64,000 bases of DNA, taken from NCBI GenBank assembly GCA_019843655.1, contig JACDQD010000002.1, positions 1,684,585 to 1,748,584 of the forward strand. The letters are read 5' to 3'. The position numbers and the translations under genes are program-made. This stretch comes from Lethocerus indicus (taxonomy: Eukaryota; Arthropoda; Insecta; Hemiptera; Belostomatidae). The notes under the pieces are model-generated. The model was not told the origin of the DNA. It saw only the letters and a program-made list of their open reading frames with translations, and made no database searches. This document shows, piece after piece, positions 9,877 through 22,611 of the stretch (position 1 is the stretch's first letter; each line of letters opens with the position of its first letter).

Positions 9877-12593
9877 TTTATAATCCATTCCCGGTATCGG
9901 TTTCAGAGACACTCTTCCCGGCTCCCCCGACGGCCGTAGAAACCCCCGTCCGTCCGTCCGGGTGCAGCGGATCCTTTCTGCGAGACTCCAAGTATTCTGG
10001 CCGGTTATCAGAACCGACGGTATAATTTTTTTTCCATCATCCATCTCTAGGAAACAGTCGCCGGGCAGTTGGGCGTTTCGTCCGGTATATTTCTTTCGAC
10101 GTCTCTCGTTATTGTCGCATTTATTGATAATAGGGGCCTGTGCGGTAGGGACAGAGATTATTGTCGGGCTGGATGGTAACGCCCGTGGCGAATGCGGCCG
10201 CCGCTATTGAGCCCGTGGATCGGTCACGGTATTGTACCCGGTGCGCTCCTCCTGTTCCCTTCTTCCACTTTACGGGCCCGGTCGATTGGATAAACAAGTT
10301 CAATGGCGGAGAAAACGCTATAAATCTCCCGCGGGGCCGATCCGGGCAACCGATGCAGAAACACAATGAGAATACGCCGGCGTCGTCACCGAGGGTCGCG
10401 GCTATGGGAAATCTGAATTTGAATTTATTACGGCGCCCGGTCTTTTCTCTTTTTTTTTTAATATATATATATAAAAAATAGTAGTTTATTAACCGAAAAG
10501 GATGGGGGGCCCCCGTGATATACTCCGCCTAAGATTATTCATTGAGGATTTTAGACGGTCGTTTCCTCCTACAAACGTCCTTCCGATGTTTCCATTAACA
10601 TTTTACACACTCCCTTTTGAACAATTGTTTCGCCTCGGCTGTTCGCCCTACCCTTGTTCGGGTTTCCGGCTCATGAATGTCTTATTTCGGTTTACGGACG
10701 ACCCCGTTAGCGCCGGGGCCGCACTTTAACTCAGCTCGACTGTGTTTTATCGCCGGGAAGGCCTCAATTTGAGTTCATCTACAATTGGACCCGTCATAAT
10801 TATATTCGGTAAATTGTATTATGCGCCCTGAAGATTGTAAAAACTTTTCAATAATTGTTTCAATCTTGATTTCACCGTATAATATTTCTCCAATTCTAAT
10901 ACAGCATACTGTATTTGTAAATGTATGTTATTTTTACACAAAAACAATCCAGAGCGTAAGGGAAGAAGTTTGTAACCAGTGGTGATATTGTCGAGAACAC
11001 ACATTATTAGTGCGATACATTAATTACCGTCTTGTCCCACTTTTGGTCACCGGTCGTGACGCTTTTCACTAATTCGAGATGAAATAATTCTGCCGTAGTG
11101 AAAAGTCGAGTGAGCGAAGGAAAGTTGAAAAGGGACACTGATGAAGAACGGGGGACCGCAATCGAAATGGAGAAGTGTAACGAGTAAGTGTGGTGAGAAT
11201 GCGCTAATTTCTTGGGCCGAGCTGGGAAAATACGTTCGGCTCGGGAAATATTCCATAATTTTCCAGACCGGTCCCGCTCACCTATATTTTCAGGCCTCCC
11301 TTTTAATTAAACCGGTGGAACCCGTTTTCAACTTTACCCGCTTGTCGACCCGAATCTCGAACGCCTTCGAAATCTATTTAAAACTAGTTCTAAATAAATG
11401 TCTTCGTAGTATTTTTTTGAAAATTAATCACTATGACTATTGAGTGACTATTATCAAGTGAATTGTCACTTTCTATCTGACCAAATTAAAAAACTGAGAT
11501 CTTAATATTCAACGGGAAATGCGTAGACTGTAAGCAAATATTGTTCTCTGCCTATTCATAAGTGTATTACAAAACTTATGAGTGGGATTCTTTTCTGTTG
11601 TTTCATGTAAATATTCCATCCCTCCGTGGGTACCTTTTACTTCCCCATTTTATCAGCTAGACAAGGAAAAACCTGTTATAGAACCCAAATAAATCCCGGA
11701 ATCTGATAGTGAACGGAACAAGAACAATTCGACCGGCCGCGATGATGCTTGGCGGGGGCGGAAGGGGTGGGCCTCTTAATTAACGTGGCGACCGCCAGCG
11801 CAGTTTTTTCCTTTTGTCCTTCGCTTCTTCATTCCCTTCTTCTTATTCTTCGGGGCCACAAAACCGAGGAACGTCACTTTTGAATTGTTTAGCCAGCCGA
11901 GAAGGAAGAAATGAGAGATAATCACGACGGGCCAACGGATAGGAGGAACACAAGAAAAAGGGTGGAAGAGGAGGGCGGGAGAAGACTTAATGAAAAATCC
12001 AAAGGCAATGAAAAAAAAGAAAAAGGAAAAAGGGGGGGACAGCCCCCGGGGGCAGCAATCTGAGCCGGGGCCTGATCTACCATGCAATTTTACCTTAAAG
12101 AACACGCACAGCCACGACAGAGAACCTGTTTGCTTTTTATCCTGTTTTATGCATCGCACTTAACGCCAGAATACAATTTGCGGTCCCATTCCCGCCCTCT
12201 GTCTTATTCGCTCTCCTACTTACCGCCTTAGTTTCAGTTTCTTGGATTTCATAGTTAAACTTATAGCGCGTTGTTTGTCAGGCTGGTTATTTCCAACTTT
12301 ATTGGACAATCCAATTAAAAATTTTAGTTGAATACATTTTCGTCAATTTGGCTCAAGATAAAGCCAAACGCGCCGAAGACAATTCGCGTGAGAATTAGGA
12401 CCAATGAAGATGTAATAATGAGGTAGATTAATCTGTGCTACCGGCGATTCTGAATTTCGCCTCCTTACAAGAATAATTTGCTTGGTCAAGTCGGAAACTA
12501 GTAGATAATCTATGTTCCTTATTCTACGTCAATTCTACGTGATTGCCGGTGTACATCCCAAGGCGGTATATTGAAGCTTTATTACATTGAATA
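9877..12593. other. Unassigned DNA, no gene seen
   Basis: No gene recognised. A weak AT dinucleotide run occurs near 10460-10472. Frames of up to 127 codons on the minus strand near 11776-12159 are low-complexity (poly Lys/Phe) and not convincing. Confidence 0.45.
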
Positions 12594-13138
12594 CAGAGGG
12601 GTCCAAAAATGTATCCACAGTTTAAAAGTCCATAACTTGCAAACTAATTGACGGAGTTGTCTCATTTTTGGTAGTGTTATAGTGTTGTAGTTCCGGCAAT
12701 CGCGCCATACAAGTGTTGTATTGCGTTGTTCTGTTTTGTGTCAGATGAAAGTCGCCGGATAGTCAGTGTTCTGTTGTGTCAGTTGTACCTTTTGTTACTC
12801 GAGTAAACGTGGCTGGCGCAAGGCTTAGAATTGGATGAAAGGAAGCCAGTTTTGAAGTGGTATTTTAAGAACGAAAACATTAACGAGGTTCAACGGCAAT
12901 GGCGAAACGAGTATCGAACAGAGCCAATATCCAACTGAACACAGTCAGTAGTTGGTGCTGCAGTTGGCCGGCATCGTTTCTGTATGGATGTTAATGGTGA
13001 CCGTTTCGAACACCTACAGTGTGATATCTTCAAGTTGGACTTTAAGCTACACTTTCACCAAAAAAGGGGACAACTCCGTCAATTAGTTTCCAAGTTATGG
13101 ACTGTTAAACAGTGGATACATTTTTTTGGACCCCTCTG
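12594..13138 (+). mobile_element. Non-autonomous Tc1/mariner-superfamily transposon, 545 bp, both ends intact
   Basis: Begins CAGAGGGGTCC and ends GGACCCCTCTG, and is flanked on both sides by TA (12592-12593 and 13139-13140), the target duplication of this superfamily. The terminal inverted repeats run for about 75 bp: words such as AAAATGTATCCACAGTTTAA, AGTCCATAACTTG and ATTGACGGAGTTGTC recur inverted at the right end as GACAACTCCGTCAAT, CAAGTTATGGACT and GTGGATACATTTTTT. The interior joins the first and last pieces of a transposase gene with the catalytic middle missing, so the element can only have moved in trans. Confidence 0.88.
12825..13020 (+). pseudogene. Transposase remnant: N-terminal helix-turn-helix plus C-terminal tail, middle deleted
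   Basis: From 12825 the frame reads LELDERKPVLKWYFKNENIN followed by EVQRQWRNEYRTEP. This is the start of the DNA-binding helix-turn-helix region of a Tc1/mariner-superfamily transposase. The frame then breaks; near 12983 a short piece, MDVNGDRFEHLQ, corresponds to the final residues (V/ANG.HFEHL) that such transposases carry. The whole DDE/D catalytic domain of about 250 residues is missing. It lies wholly inside the 545-bp element, between its inverted repeats. Confidence 0.7.
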
Positions 13139-13140
13139 TA

Positions 13141-16100
13141 TATCTCAAGTGGACTATAGATGGCATCGCGGATTATCCTTCGATTCCCCGTCGTACATTC
13201 AACGCTATTATATGCACTCAATTAATATTTAAACTCGACACAACGTGTGCAGGCGGTAAATGGGCGGGCAACCCCTTAATGAACCCGAATTAGAATACGC
13301 CGTTCTTTATCTAAATCATGCGTGTCTGAAGCGGACCCACGTACTCTCTCTCTCTCTCTCTCCCCCCCCACACCGGCCTTATAACACCAACCAGAACTAA
13401 TTATCTGATAGTACTTATGTATTATTACCCTCCCGGCGTGCTAACGCCATCATAAATCCCTGTAAAAGTTCAATGATGTCATTATTCAATGCCGGCGTAA
13501 AAATATAATAAATAGCGTTCCGACGCTCGAAACAGGTCGGAAAATAATTCACGTAGCATTAATTAATTTAATTTATTACTCGACTGTTTTAGCAAAATTA
13601 TCCCGCGGCATAAATGAGTTTGATTGTATTCAAAAGGTTTGAATACATTGAAGGAAGATAAATAATGCGTAATATTTACGCATAGGTGAAAGGATTTGTT
13701 GAGTATTTTATGTTAGCAATTGATGTGAACTGGGAACAATTCAGTGTTTATGCATTTATGACTTGTAATAACCAACGCACTGTAACGAAACAACGTGCCT
13801 ACTAGGTTTCAATAACATAAATATAATCTATAGGCTTCGGAATTAAGAGGCTAATTAATAAGAGTGTACGCCGTAACAGGTCTAATTGGGATGTATCGAG
13901 TCAATTCTACCCAAAAATATATCAAATATCAATTTAAAAAAAGTATTTTAATGTTGACCACCTTGTTCTCTAATCGTCCAAATATGTGTAAATTGGCTTA
14001 CGCGGATCCAATTCTTACTTGACGTTCGCCCCTTGACATGATGCCGACCTTAGGTTCTTTCATTAAAGGTCACGGTAAAAGACCTTTGTATTTCGAAATC
14101 CATATAACTCTTTCTCTAATGTACAGCGGGGAAAAGTAATAAATCGCGAAATTCTCCCGGCCTTGGTGAATTGGTGAAAGAGCGAGATGATGTGATTAAT
14201 ACATAATGGAAAAGATACATAATACAGGAAACCCAATTTCGAAGCCGATTCCGCTCTATGTGTGCGTGTGTTTGTAAGCGCGCCCCCGGTTACATTAGAG
14301 TAATAAGGGAGCATTTAAAGGGCGTGTAGGGAGTGAAAGGGCCGGCAAAATAGACAGAGAGAGAGAGAGAAATAGAGAGAAAGAGAAAGAAAGAAAGCAG
14401 TAGACTACTCAGGCTCAACGCTATGGCGGTGTGTCTGTGTGTGTGTGTGTGTGGGTCCCGAACGTCGTTCGGACTTGAAAACCGAACTTGGGCCTAATGG
14501 AAAAACCGAGTCACTTCCTTAAAGAACTTTGGGGCGTTATTACCGCTTATTGCCTCTGTACAGAGTGCTGACACGTTGCCCGAATTTAGCCCACTCCAGG
14601 GTGGAACACCGAGGTGTAGGCAATTGACCAATATCTAGCCAATATCAACCCGGCGGGATATTTGGCAACGGTATGGAATATAACCTGGACCACGGTGATC
14701 TACTCCATTATATACTACATAGACACTGGATTATATAAGCTAAAACAGGCTGAAATCTGCCATACCAATATTTCATACGGAATAGAATCGTACGGATCAT
14801 TCTATTTTTCCCAACCGCATTTAACTACAGAGGTACACCACAGTACAGGTTCCACTACACCCATTGTACAGCCTACCTAGTATAATACCATTAATTTATC
14901 ATTAATTCGACATATCTCCTGACACTGTGGGACACAAAAACTGAACCGATACCGTTCAATAACAGAACGAACGGTTCACTAAGCGTTGTTGATGGATCAA
15001 TGGAAATGTTGGAGGGCTAACATAAGACCTGAATGCATCGCGAATTCAGATCAATCTCCTTTGAAGGGCTATACGGACTCCGGCTTTCATCATTCTTCGT
15101 TCAATTTTTAAACGCAGACTTCTTCGTGTCCCCCGAATTTCTTCTACTTTTTTCCATTTCCGTTTTCTCCAGTTTATATTTTTAAACGCGTCGGTCATTG
15201 TGACTGGAAAGTCGAAAAGAGACTTCATTGAGGGCTATATTTTATCATTCCCTTTGTTAAGTGCCCGGTCATGGGTTATGTAGAAGTGTAGCGTACAAAT
15301 TCTATTTTATTTTTCCTTCTACCGACAAGAAAACAAATTCTTGAACTGTAATAAATGTACAAAGTATAATATCTGAATATATGTTTCGTTCCTACACAAA
15401 ACTGGTTCGAACAATAGTTCGGAATAGATTTGAAATCAGTTGTAATTGAAGATGAATCCCAAAGTGGTTAATTTCTAATACGACCTATAGGAATTTTAAA
15501 ATTTCGTATTAATACTTTCCTATTCTATTACTTTTATTAATTATAGACATATAGTGGACGTTAGTTGAAGTATTAATCCTAAAATAATTTTTTTAATGGA
15601 CCTCTTTATGCACCAACGATAAATGCTTTGCAATGGCACAGATTTGCATTAATATAAGAAATTCATAACTGTATATTTAACAATAAAATGTTTAATATCA
15701 GTTTCAGTACAATGAACGAATGAACAATACCAATCATTTCATATAAAAATGTATTATACATGAATGAGTTAAACTATTAAAAAATGTAAGTCTTAAACAC
15801 ATAGCGCGTGGATTATAATTATATTAGGATACGACCGGAGCAATATATTTCTGCCGAGAAAATCGTTTTGGTAAAAAGGGACTTTTCGGAACAAACAGAA
15901 CAATAAAAAAGAGGAAAGAAATATTACCAAAGCTTCCGGTGGCATTTAACCGAGACGGCGAGGTTCGGCGCCGCACTTAAATTAAATGCAAAGTTACAGT
16001 CTTTAATAATGTACAGTTAATATCATTAAGAAGGGAAAATGTTCATGTTTACAATCGAAATTCCAATTGGGGGATGTTTTAACCGGCTATATTTTACAGC

Positions 16101-17831
16101 CTACTCAAGTGAAATTCAGAAAGCTTCATTCCATTTTCACTTCCTCAATTTGCATTCTGGAGGACAATAAACTCAATGGCGCCCGCATTAAAGATTCCGG
16201 CCTCGATTATATTCTCTACGATAAAAAAAATACTTTTATATACTCGGAGAATAATTAACAAATCGATTATTGAACACTAAAATATAACTCTGTTCTATGG
16301 TAAAACACACTCTGGAAGCGTTATTGTCAATCACATTGCGTCAGATCCGTTTGATAAACCGTCATGTTTACATGACGAGAAAGGGCTACGCTAAAAACCC
16401 ATAAATATAACGATTTATATCACTAGGTGACATTCTGTGGCCGCGTTTAGTAATGAAGGTCGGCCTCGTTGTTTCGAAATAATTTACGTCGGCAGAGATA
16501 TAGGGGAAAAGCCGACCTTGGAAGGGGCAACGAGTCTGGGTTATTTCAAGAATTACAATCCGGAATTACAATGAAAAATTGCTACAGACAAAAAAATAAA
16601 GCGCGGAATATATTCCCTCTATGTGTATGTGAATCAGTTCATACGAAAAGTAATTCAAGTACAAATATCGTCATTTGGAATTCCACGTTCGAAGCGGCCC
16701 CCTTTCATTCTGCATTCCAATGCCTATTGAACTGCCAGTCTTCCTCTCTAAATCTCAATTCTCGCGGCTTCCATCTTATTTCCTTCTTTCTTAACCCCCG
16801 GCCCCCCTCCTTTATTCTCTTTTACAGAATTCCCAATTCCTTTTATTAGGTATTTGATTCCGGAATTTTGCGGCCCTTTTTGAAAATGCAAAACCATAAC
16901 CTGAAGTCCGTTCATCCGTGAATGTCTCGATCTCGGGTCCCGGAGTCAAATGAGCAGCCTGCTGAGTTCTACCGGTTAGCTTAGTATTCCTCTTACCCTC
17001 GTTGATTTTTTTTCATTTCTTTAAATCTATACAACGGTTGTCCCGGAAACAGGCCGTAATAATATGATCATTTAAGGCTAGAAAAGCATCAGTTACGGAG
17101 AACGAAATATTATTTAGTTTTCAGGAGGCATATTCAGGGCATTGGAAAATCAATCAAGTGACGTCAAACTATCGAGTACAGGAGAAGTGAAAAAATACCT
17201 GAAGTATTACTTTGCCCCCTGCCACTAGGAGAGTACAATTTCTAAATCCTCGATGACCCTTTAGTACAAGAGATATAAAAGAACTTGTCACTTTTTAATA
17301 GGCGTAATATCGGAGCTGCATTTGAAAGTATTCCACACTTCTTAATATTATTCGAGCCAATTCATTTTCTCACAGTAAATCAGAAGTTAAGGCGCCCCAA
17401 CGGTTCCGCTCGTGTGACATGTAAAGAGTATTAACAGTCCGTTCATTCGTGAGAGCCCTCCACCGGCGGCCGATTAAGTGGGCACTGCCCCCCCCCCCAC
17501 CCCCATCACCCCAACTTTACATTTATAAGGCGGCCTTTATCGTATAAAGGGCCGGGAAGGACACCCCCAAGGTCCGCACGGGCCCTACCGACAAAGCGGC
17601 AACTATGAAAACCGGTCTCCTTTGTGGGCTCTCTATACGTAACACGGCGTACTAACGAGTCCGAAAGCCCTTTCACAATATACGCACTATATGCTAGGCC
17701 CCTGATACTCTTCTCTCTTACAGACAGACGGACAGAAAGCCCCCCACCAAGCTCCAGCCCCCGTATTTATCCCTCCAGTGTTGAAACATATATAGATAGA
17801 TAGAGAAGGAAGGAGGAAGATAGATCTATTC

Positions 17832-17833
<2 letters not shown>
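13141..17833. other. Unassigned DNA with short microsatellites
   Basis: No gene recognised. Short tandem tracts are (TC)n at 13344-13362, a GA/purine tract at 14355-14398 and a GT tract at 14428-14454. The stretch 15300-15800 is strongly AT-rich with hardly any open frame. A C run lies near 17490. Confidence 0.45.
14355..14454. repeat. GA purine tract and nearby GT tract
   Basis: AGA/GA units give an almost pure purine tract at 14355-14398; 30 bp on, a GT dinucleotide tract runs at 14428-14454, ending GTGGG. Confidence 0.85.

Positions 17834-17871
<38 letters not shown>
17834..17871. repeat. (AT)n microsatellite
   Basis: About 19 uninterrupted AT units, preceded by TAGATAGATAGAGAAGGAAGG on the left side of imperfect GATA and GGAA units. 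Poly Ile-Tyr frames across it are artefacts. Confidence 0.95.
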
Positions 17872-17875
<4 letters not shown>

Positions 17876-19738
17876 CAGAAAGGAAACCGGAATTGGGGCG
17901 CAGGCTGGGCGGACGAGAAGCCCACAAATGGGATTTCTGTTTCGATTCCCCCTTACATCCCTCTTTCCGTCCTGGACCCCTTTGCTCTCCTCCCCTGCCC
18001 CCCACAACCCACCGACTGTCCGCTAAACTTTTATATTCCATTCTCCAGTAACTCGGATCGTCCATTTAAAACCCCGAGCCGCGTCGTGGGTTGTTCGGGG
18101 TGGGGTTGGCGGTTGTGGGTGGGTGGGGGGGGGGGAGGGCGGGGGTATGTAGAGGGAATATTTTTGAAAAAGCGTATCAAAGGTTTAATCGTCTATTTCT
18201 AACGGTCGTCCGCCCTTCTCTGCCCTCTCTCAGAGGCGGCCCTTCCCCTCCATCCAACCCCGTCAAAGCTGTTTCTCCTGCGACAATGTCGCAGTTACGA
18301 ATACGCCTAATCGAATCACGGGCCAGCCCGATCGAGTTTCAATATCTTCGTCCTATCCTGTTTCTCGTTGTATACGTTTTAATAATAAGTAATTTGAAAT
18401 TCATTTCCAATCAATTTCAATTTTTCCCTATTTATTGGAATTTAATTATGTCCCATCGCCTGGAATTTAAAACAGCAGCCTGAATATAATAATAGCAGAC
18501 AATCTGAACTTTTACTGTTTCAACTATTAACTTGGAATCGGTTATAATGTTTGGGACATACTAAGGTGATTTTATAAGTAGGATAAGTTTACAGTACAAG
18601 TTTTGAAAACGGAAACTCACTGGACCAAATATTATATATCTCCCTAAATGGAAATATATATTGAAAAATAAAAATAATTTCGTTCAAAAACGGTGTTGAA
18701 ACTATTTTTTCGATCGTAGTTTTCAAACACTAATAAGAATGAAGTAACTTCCTCTCGATGTGATGGGGGGGGGATAATACATTGAATTAATATTAACAAA
18801 AAAAGATCCACAAGACGGTAACTAATTTAGATGACATTTAATTTTGATACAGAGTACAATGCTGTCTAATTGATTTCCTAAAACTGTTAGATATTCGCCC
18901 GACTTCAGTGTGTGTGTTAAGGCGGCGTGTAACCGGTCGTCAATTTAGCGCGCCCCTACTAATCTGTCATATATCGGTCGGGTTCTCGCGAATATAATCA
19001 ATGTTTATAAGGGGCTATAATTTAGCTGCGGCTCTAACACCCCCCCGGGCTAATTGTAACGTTAATGGCCGGCCCTCCTCCACAACCGGCATTGCCTCTT
19101 GCCCCACTAAATTAACGCCGTATTCCTCTAGCCCGGGCCACTCTGTACTCACCCCGTTTCCCTTTCCAATATCTTACGGAAATTCAAATTTAATACTCAA
19201 TATTGATTTTATTAGCTTACGGATTATACGCAGTATAATTTTTTCCGTAAAAAAATGACTTCGGTCCGTTGTTTTATGAGAAATTTAATTTTTATTGTAA
19301 CATTAATTTCCCGTTTAACAGAAAATAGCGTTTTGACGCGTGGTATCGAATCTTTACGTGACACTAACTGAGACTAGCGTCATATTGTGCCCGTTGACTC
19401 GTACTCGGAAAATAATTCAATCGTTCTATTTTACCATAAATCGGTGCTGAAACAAATTCCCGTTAGTAATTTGAGAACATTCCGTTCAAAACTTATCCAC
19501 AGATAAATATATCGTATCGTTACAATTTATAGTACAAGACCCCATTCTAGGTTTTACGATGATCGCGCTATTTATGTCCGGCGGAAATCAAACTCTGCAG
19601 AGTATTTCCGTTAAGCTGTTTCAGTTGAGAAAAAAGTACAACATTTTCTATGTATACAATGATGAGGAGCTGTATACATCTCCTTTAGTTTACACAGCGG
19701 GTCGTCCGTTACACTGGGGTGCCGTGAATGGACACGGG
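17872..19738. other. Unassigned DNA, no gene seen
   Basis: No gene recognised. A G run at about 18126-18137 and a G-rich tract to 18150 on the plus strand; otherwise AT-rich. Confidence 0.45.
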
Positions 19739-19770
19739 GACAATAAAGTTACGGACATTAATTTTACTTA
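19739..19770 (+). repeat. 32-bp repeat word, copy 1
   Basis: The segment from GACAATAAAGTTACGG through to TTTTACTTA recurs inverted at 20971-21002 with about 29 of 32 bases the same. In both places it lies at the end of a short frame reading DNKV-x-DINFT, so it may be a degraded piece of coding sequence from an unidentified repeat. The flanking 60-80 bp are only weakly similar. Confidence 0.5.
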
Positions 19771-20793
19771 GGCCGCTCCTGTGCGACACGAAGGCCCCCT
19801 CAGGAGAGCACTTCTTGAGTTTAGCCTAAATCCAATAGCTTGTCGCTCAATCCACCGAAATTCCGAACAGTCTGTTTTGTGGTGAAAAAGGAATTGCACA
19901 ATTTTTTGTATTGAAGCATGAATAATTATGTATATATATTATAAAATATATAACAGTTAAAATATATGAATATATAACAGTTGAAATATGTAGACTATAT
20001 GCAAACAATTTGGCAACAGATATTATTTGTCTGTCGAAACTATTCGGCTGGCAACTATGTCCTTGCGGTTCTGACAAAATCTTCTCTGCGCTTAGTACTT
20101 TTATGAAACATTCATTAGTATGGTAGAATCATGCAATTTTTATTTAATCATGCATCCATTATGCATTTTTAGAGGCGATTTTTATCGTCTATCTGTCAGC
20201 AGAACTACAAGAATCGTCGGTTCAATTTGACTCAATTGCGAAACATCCTCCCTAAATTGATATATAAAATTAAATATTATTTTCAGGAAAACAAGACTTT
20301 ATTGTACTTAAATTAAAATTTCAAATATATTATAGTATCACGAGGCTTCCCAGAAAAATGTTAATAAGCATGCCTACCATTCCCAATAGGGATTTATTTA
20401 TTTTATGGCTTTGAGTAATTTTATTTAAAATTCCGACGGTAAGTTAGGTTTTTTTTTCACATGTAACTATTTCCAAACTGAAATTGAAAACCGACTAGAT
20501 TTTGGCGTCAAATAGGGCGGCACACGATTGGGCTGAAATTTGATTTGTAGGACAAGGCCCGACGCCGACGAGAGTTGGAGCCCTGGGATAGTTTCCCGGG
20601 CGGAGCTGACTCTGTTATTGTGCAAAGTTTAATCAACTTGCAAGTCGCAACTTGTGAAATTACGAGTTTGGGGAAGGGGGGGCCGCGCTCACACAGCGCC
20701 AGGATAAATGTCGCCTCCTGCGTGCCCAGTCGTCGGCCAATGGGGCCACTAGACCGCAGCGACATTTAAATATCTTATCCCAAAATATAGACG

Positions 20794-20809
20794 TCTAGAC
20801 TAGTCTAGA
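20794..20809. repeat. 16-bp perfect palindrome
   Basis: TCTAGACTAGTCTAGA reads the same on both strands. Its function, if any, is unknown. Confidence 0.9.
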
Positions 20810-20970
20810 ACCTGTCCATTATAAATCGCAGCGTTCAAATTAATCACAATTTCAGTGTATACTACAGTCCCGTTAAGGAATATAAACTTTTCGCCCCTCC
20901 AGACAATACGTACAGTAGAATTGGCCGGCTGAGACTGCATTTACGCGAAGGCTTGAAAAGCCCTTTGCAA

Positions 20971-21002
20971 TAAGTGAAATTAATGTCTGGAACTTTATTG
21001 TC
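20971..21002 (-). repeat. 32-bp repeat word, copy 2 (inverted)
   Basis: The minus-strand copy of the word at 19739-19770, about 1.2 kb away, with three mismatches. The short minus-strand frame here reads DNKVPDINFT, against DNKVTDINFT in copy 1. Confidence 0.5.
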
Positions 21003-22134
21003 AGTGTGCTCGGTGCCATTGTGCCTACGTAAGACGCCGCAAACTACTAATTGCGGAACTAAAGATGACAAATAGCGGCGCTTCCACGAGTATAAATACA
21101 AATTATGCGTTCTTAAGTACTCTGAAAAAACAGAGCGTTCATTAAGAATCTGAAACTAGCCCTTATATGAATTACCGAAAGAACCCTTCCAGCGAGAAGC
21201 AGAAACCGATATATGGGAGATCGATATACTTTCAGGTCTTTTTGGCGTCCATTTAGATTAGTATAAAAAAAATTATTTACCTCCTAAGGGAGGCAATTAC
21301 AAGTAGAGAGCATAGTCCAACCAACTTCCCGGAAAGAACATATTCGGAAACATTTATGCGGTTTAAAAAAATATAAATTAAAAAAAAAAAAACGAAATAA
21401 ACGTTAGGAGCGCGGCGAGGGCGTTGGTAAACATTCTCTTTGAATAATTACTTTTCCAAAGGGAACAACTGGTCCATTCATAAAATTCCTAATGAGGTTT
21501 TTCCTCTTTTCTTCTACACACGCGACTCAATTCTTACTGGAAATTCTCGTTGGGCGCTCATTTGCCCTGCAATGGGCGCTAACCTTGCCTTTTAATGACA
21601 CACTAAAGAATTATAATCAAATGTATTATATATAATATAAATATATATACCTACGGTTTAAAGTATACAAAATTTTACGGAAATAATATGCTATTAAGAA
21701 AATTAACATTTCAGATTCAGTAAATAAAAACTAATAACAGGAAGCAGTTATGCCGAGTGTGAGGAGGTATTTCAATGCTTCAGGGCCGTGTTTATTGTTT
21801 CTGAATGCATTAAGAAAAATTGTAATTAGGATGGTTTAGGGAAATTTGGGAAATATGGTATTTTAGCCAAGGGGAACATTTTGTGCTCGCGTAACGCGGC
21901 GATGGGGAACCGGGGTTATTAGAAAATATAGAATTGAACTCGAGCATAATTGGACCCGATTTATAAAATTTATAAAACGACTTGCAGCCCAAGAGCCGCC
22001 CCACAGTCGGTACTGTAACCGGGAGTCGAGCTTCCGTCTTTCGTCGGGGCTCGATCGAAAAGTGATCGCAGTTCGGTAAAATGACGGGGCCGAAGTTGGC
22101 CCGTAAATCCATTCCGGAGGCCTAATTAAACGCC
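21003..22134. other. Unassigned DNA, no gene seen
   Basis: AT-rich; A runs at about 21379-21391. No gene or element recognised. Confidence 0.45.
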
Positions 22135-22140
22135 GTGTGT

Positions 22141-22345
22141 GAGAGAGAGAGAGAGGGGGAGAGGGGGAGAAAGGGTGAGAGGGCGCTCCATCATCCCCCC
22201 TCCCGCAACCCCAAAATCCGTCCAGGAGTTGTCTTCAAAAGGCAAAAATTAAGCCCCAGCCACCCCTGCACGGGTATAAAGTTAAATTGGTTGCCCGAAT
22301 TTCCTGGAAACACACAATACGATCTCTCTCTCTCTCTCTCTATAC

Positions 22346-22399
<54 letters not shown>
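22141..22399. repeat. Microsatellite cluster: GA, CT and (TA)n
   Basis: GA units at 22141-22154, CT units at 22323-22341, then TATACG and a long TA tract at 22347-22399. A further GA tract follows at 22591-22611. Frames crossing the TA tract read poly Ile-Tyr and are artefacts. Confidence 0.92.
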
Positions 22400-22405
<6 letters not shown>

Positions 22406-22611
22406 CGGAGTGTGGTTGGCTAGATTAGTTAGGTTTGTCACAGACGGAGGAAGCTTAATTGGATTTGGTGGGCGGGGAGTTCCTTCTAAGAATGCCCAGT
22501 TTCCTTTCCTTCCAAACCCCCCACACCCTGCCAGTCAGCGGGTGCGCGATGTTATAACCTTCCCGTAGCAGAGATAGCGAACTGTGGACAGAGAGAGAGA
22601 GAGAGAGAGAG

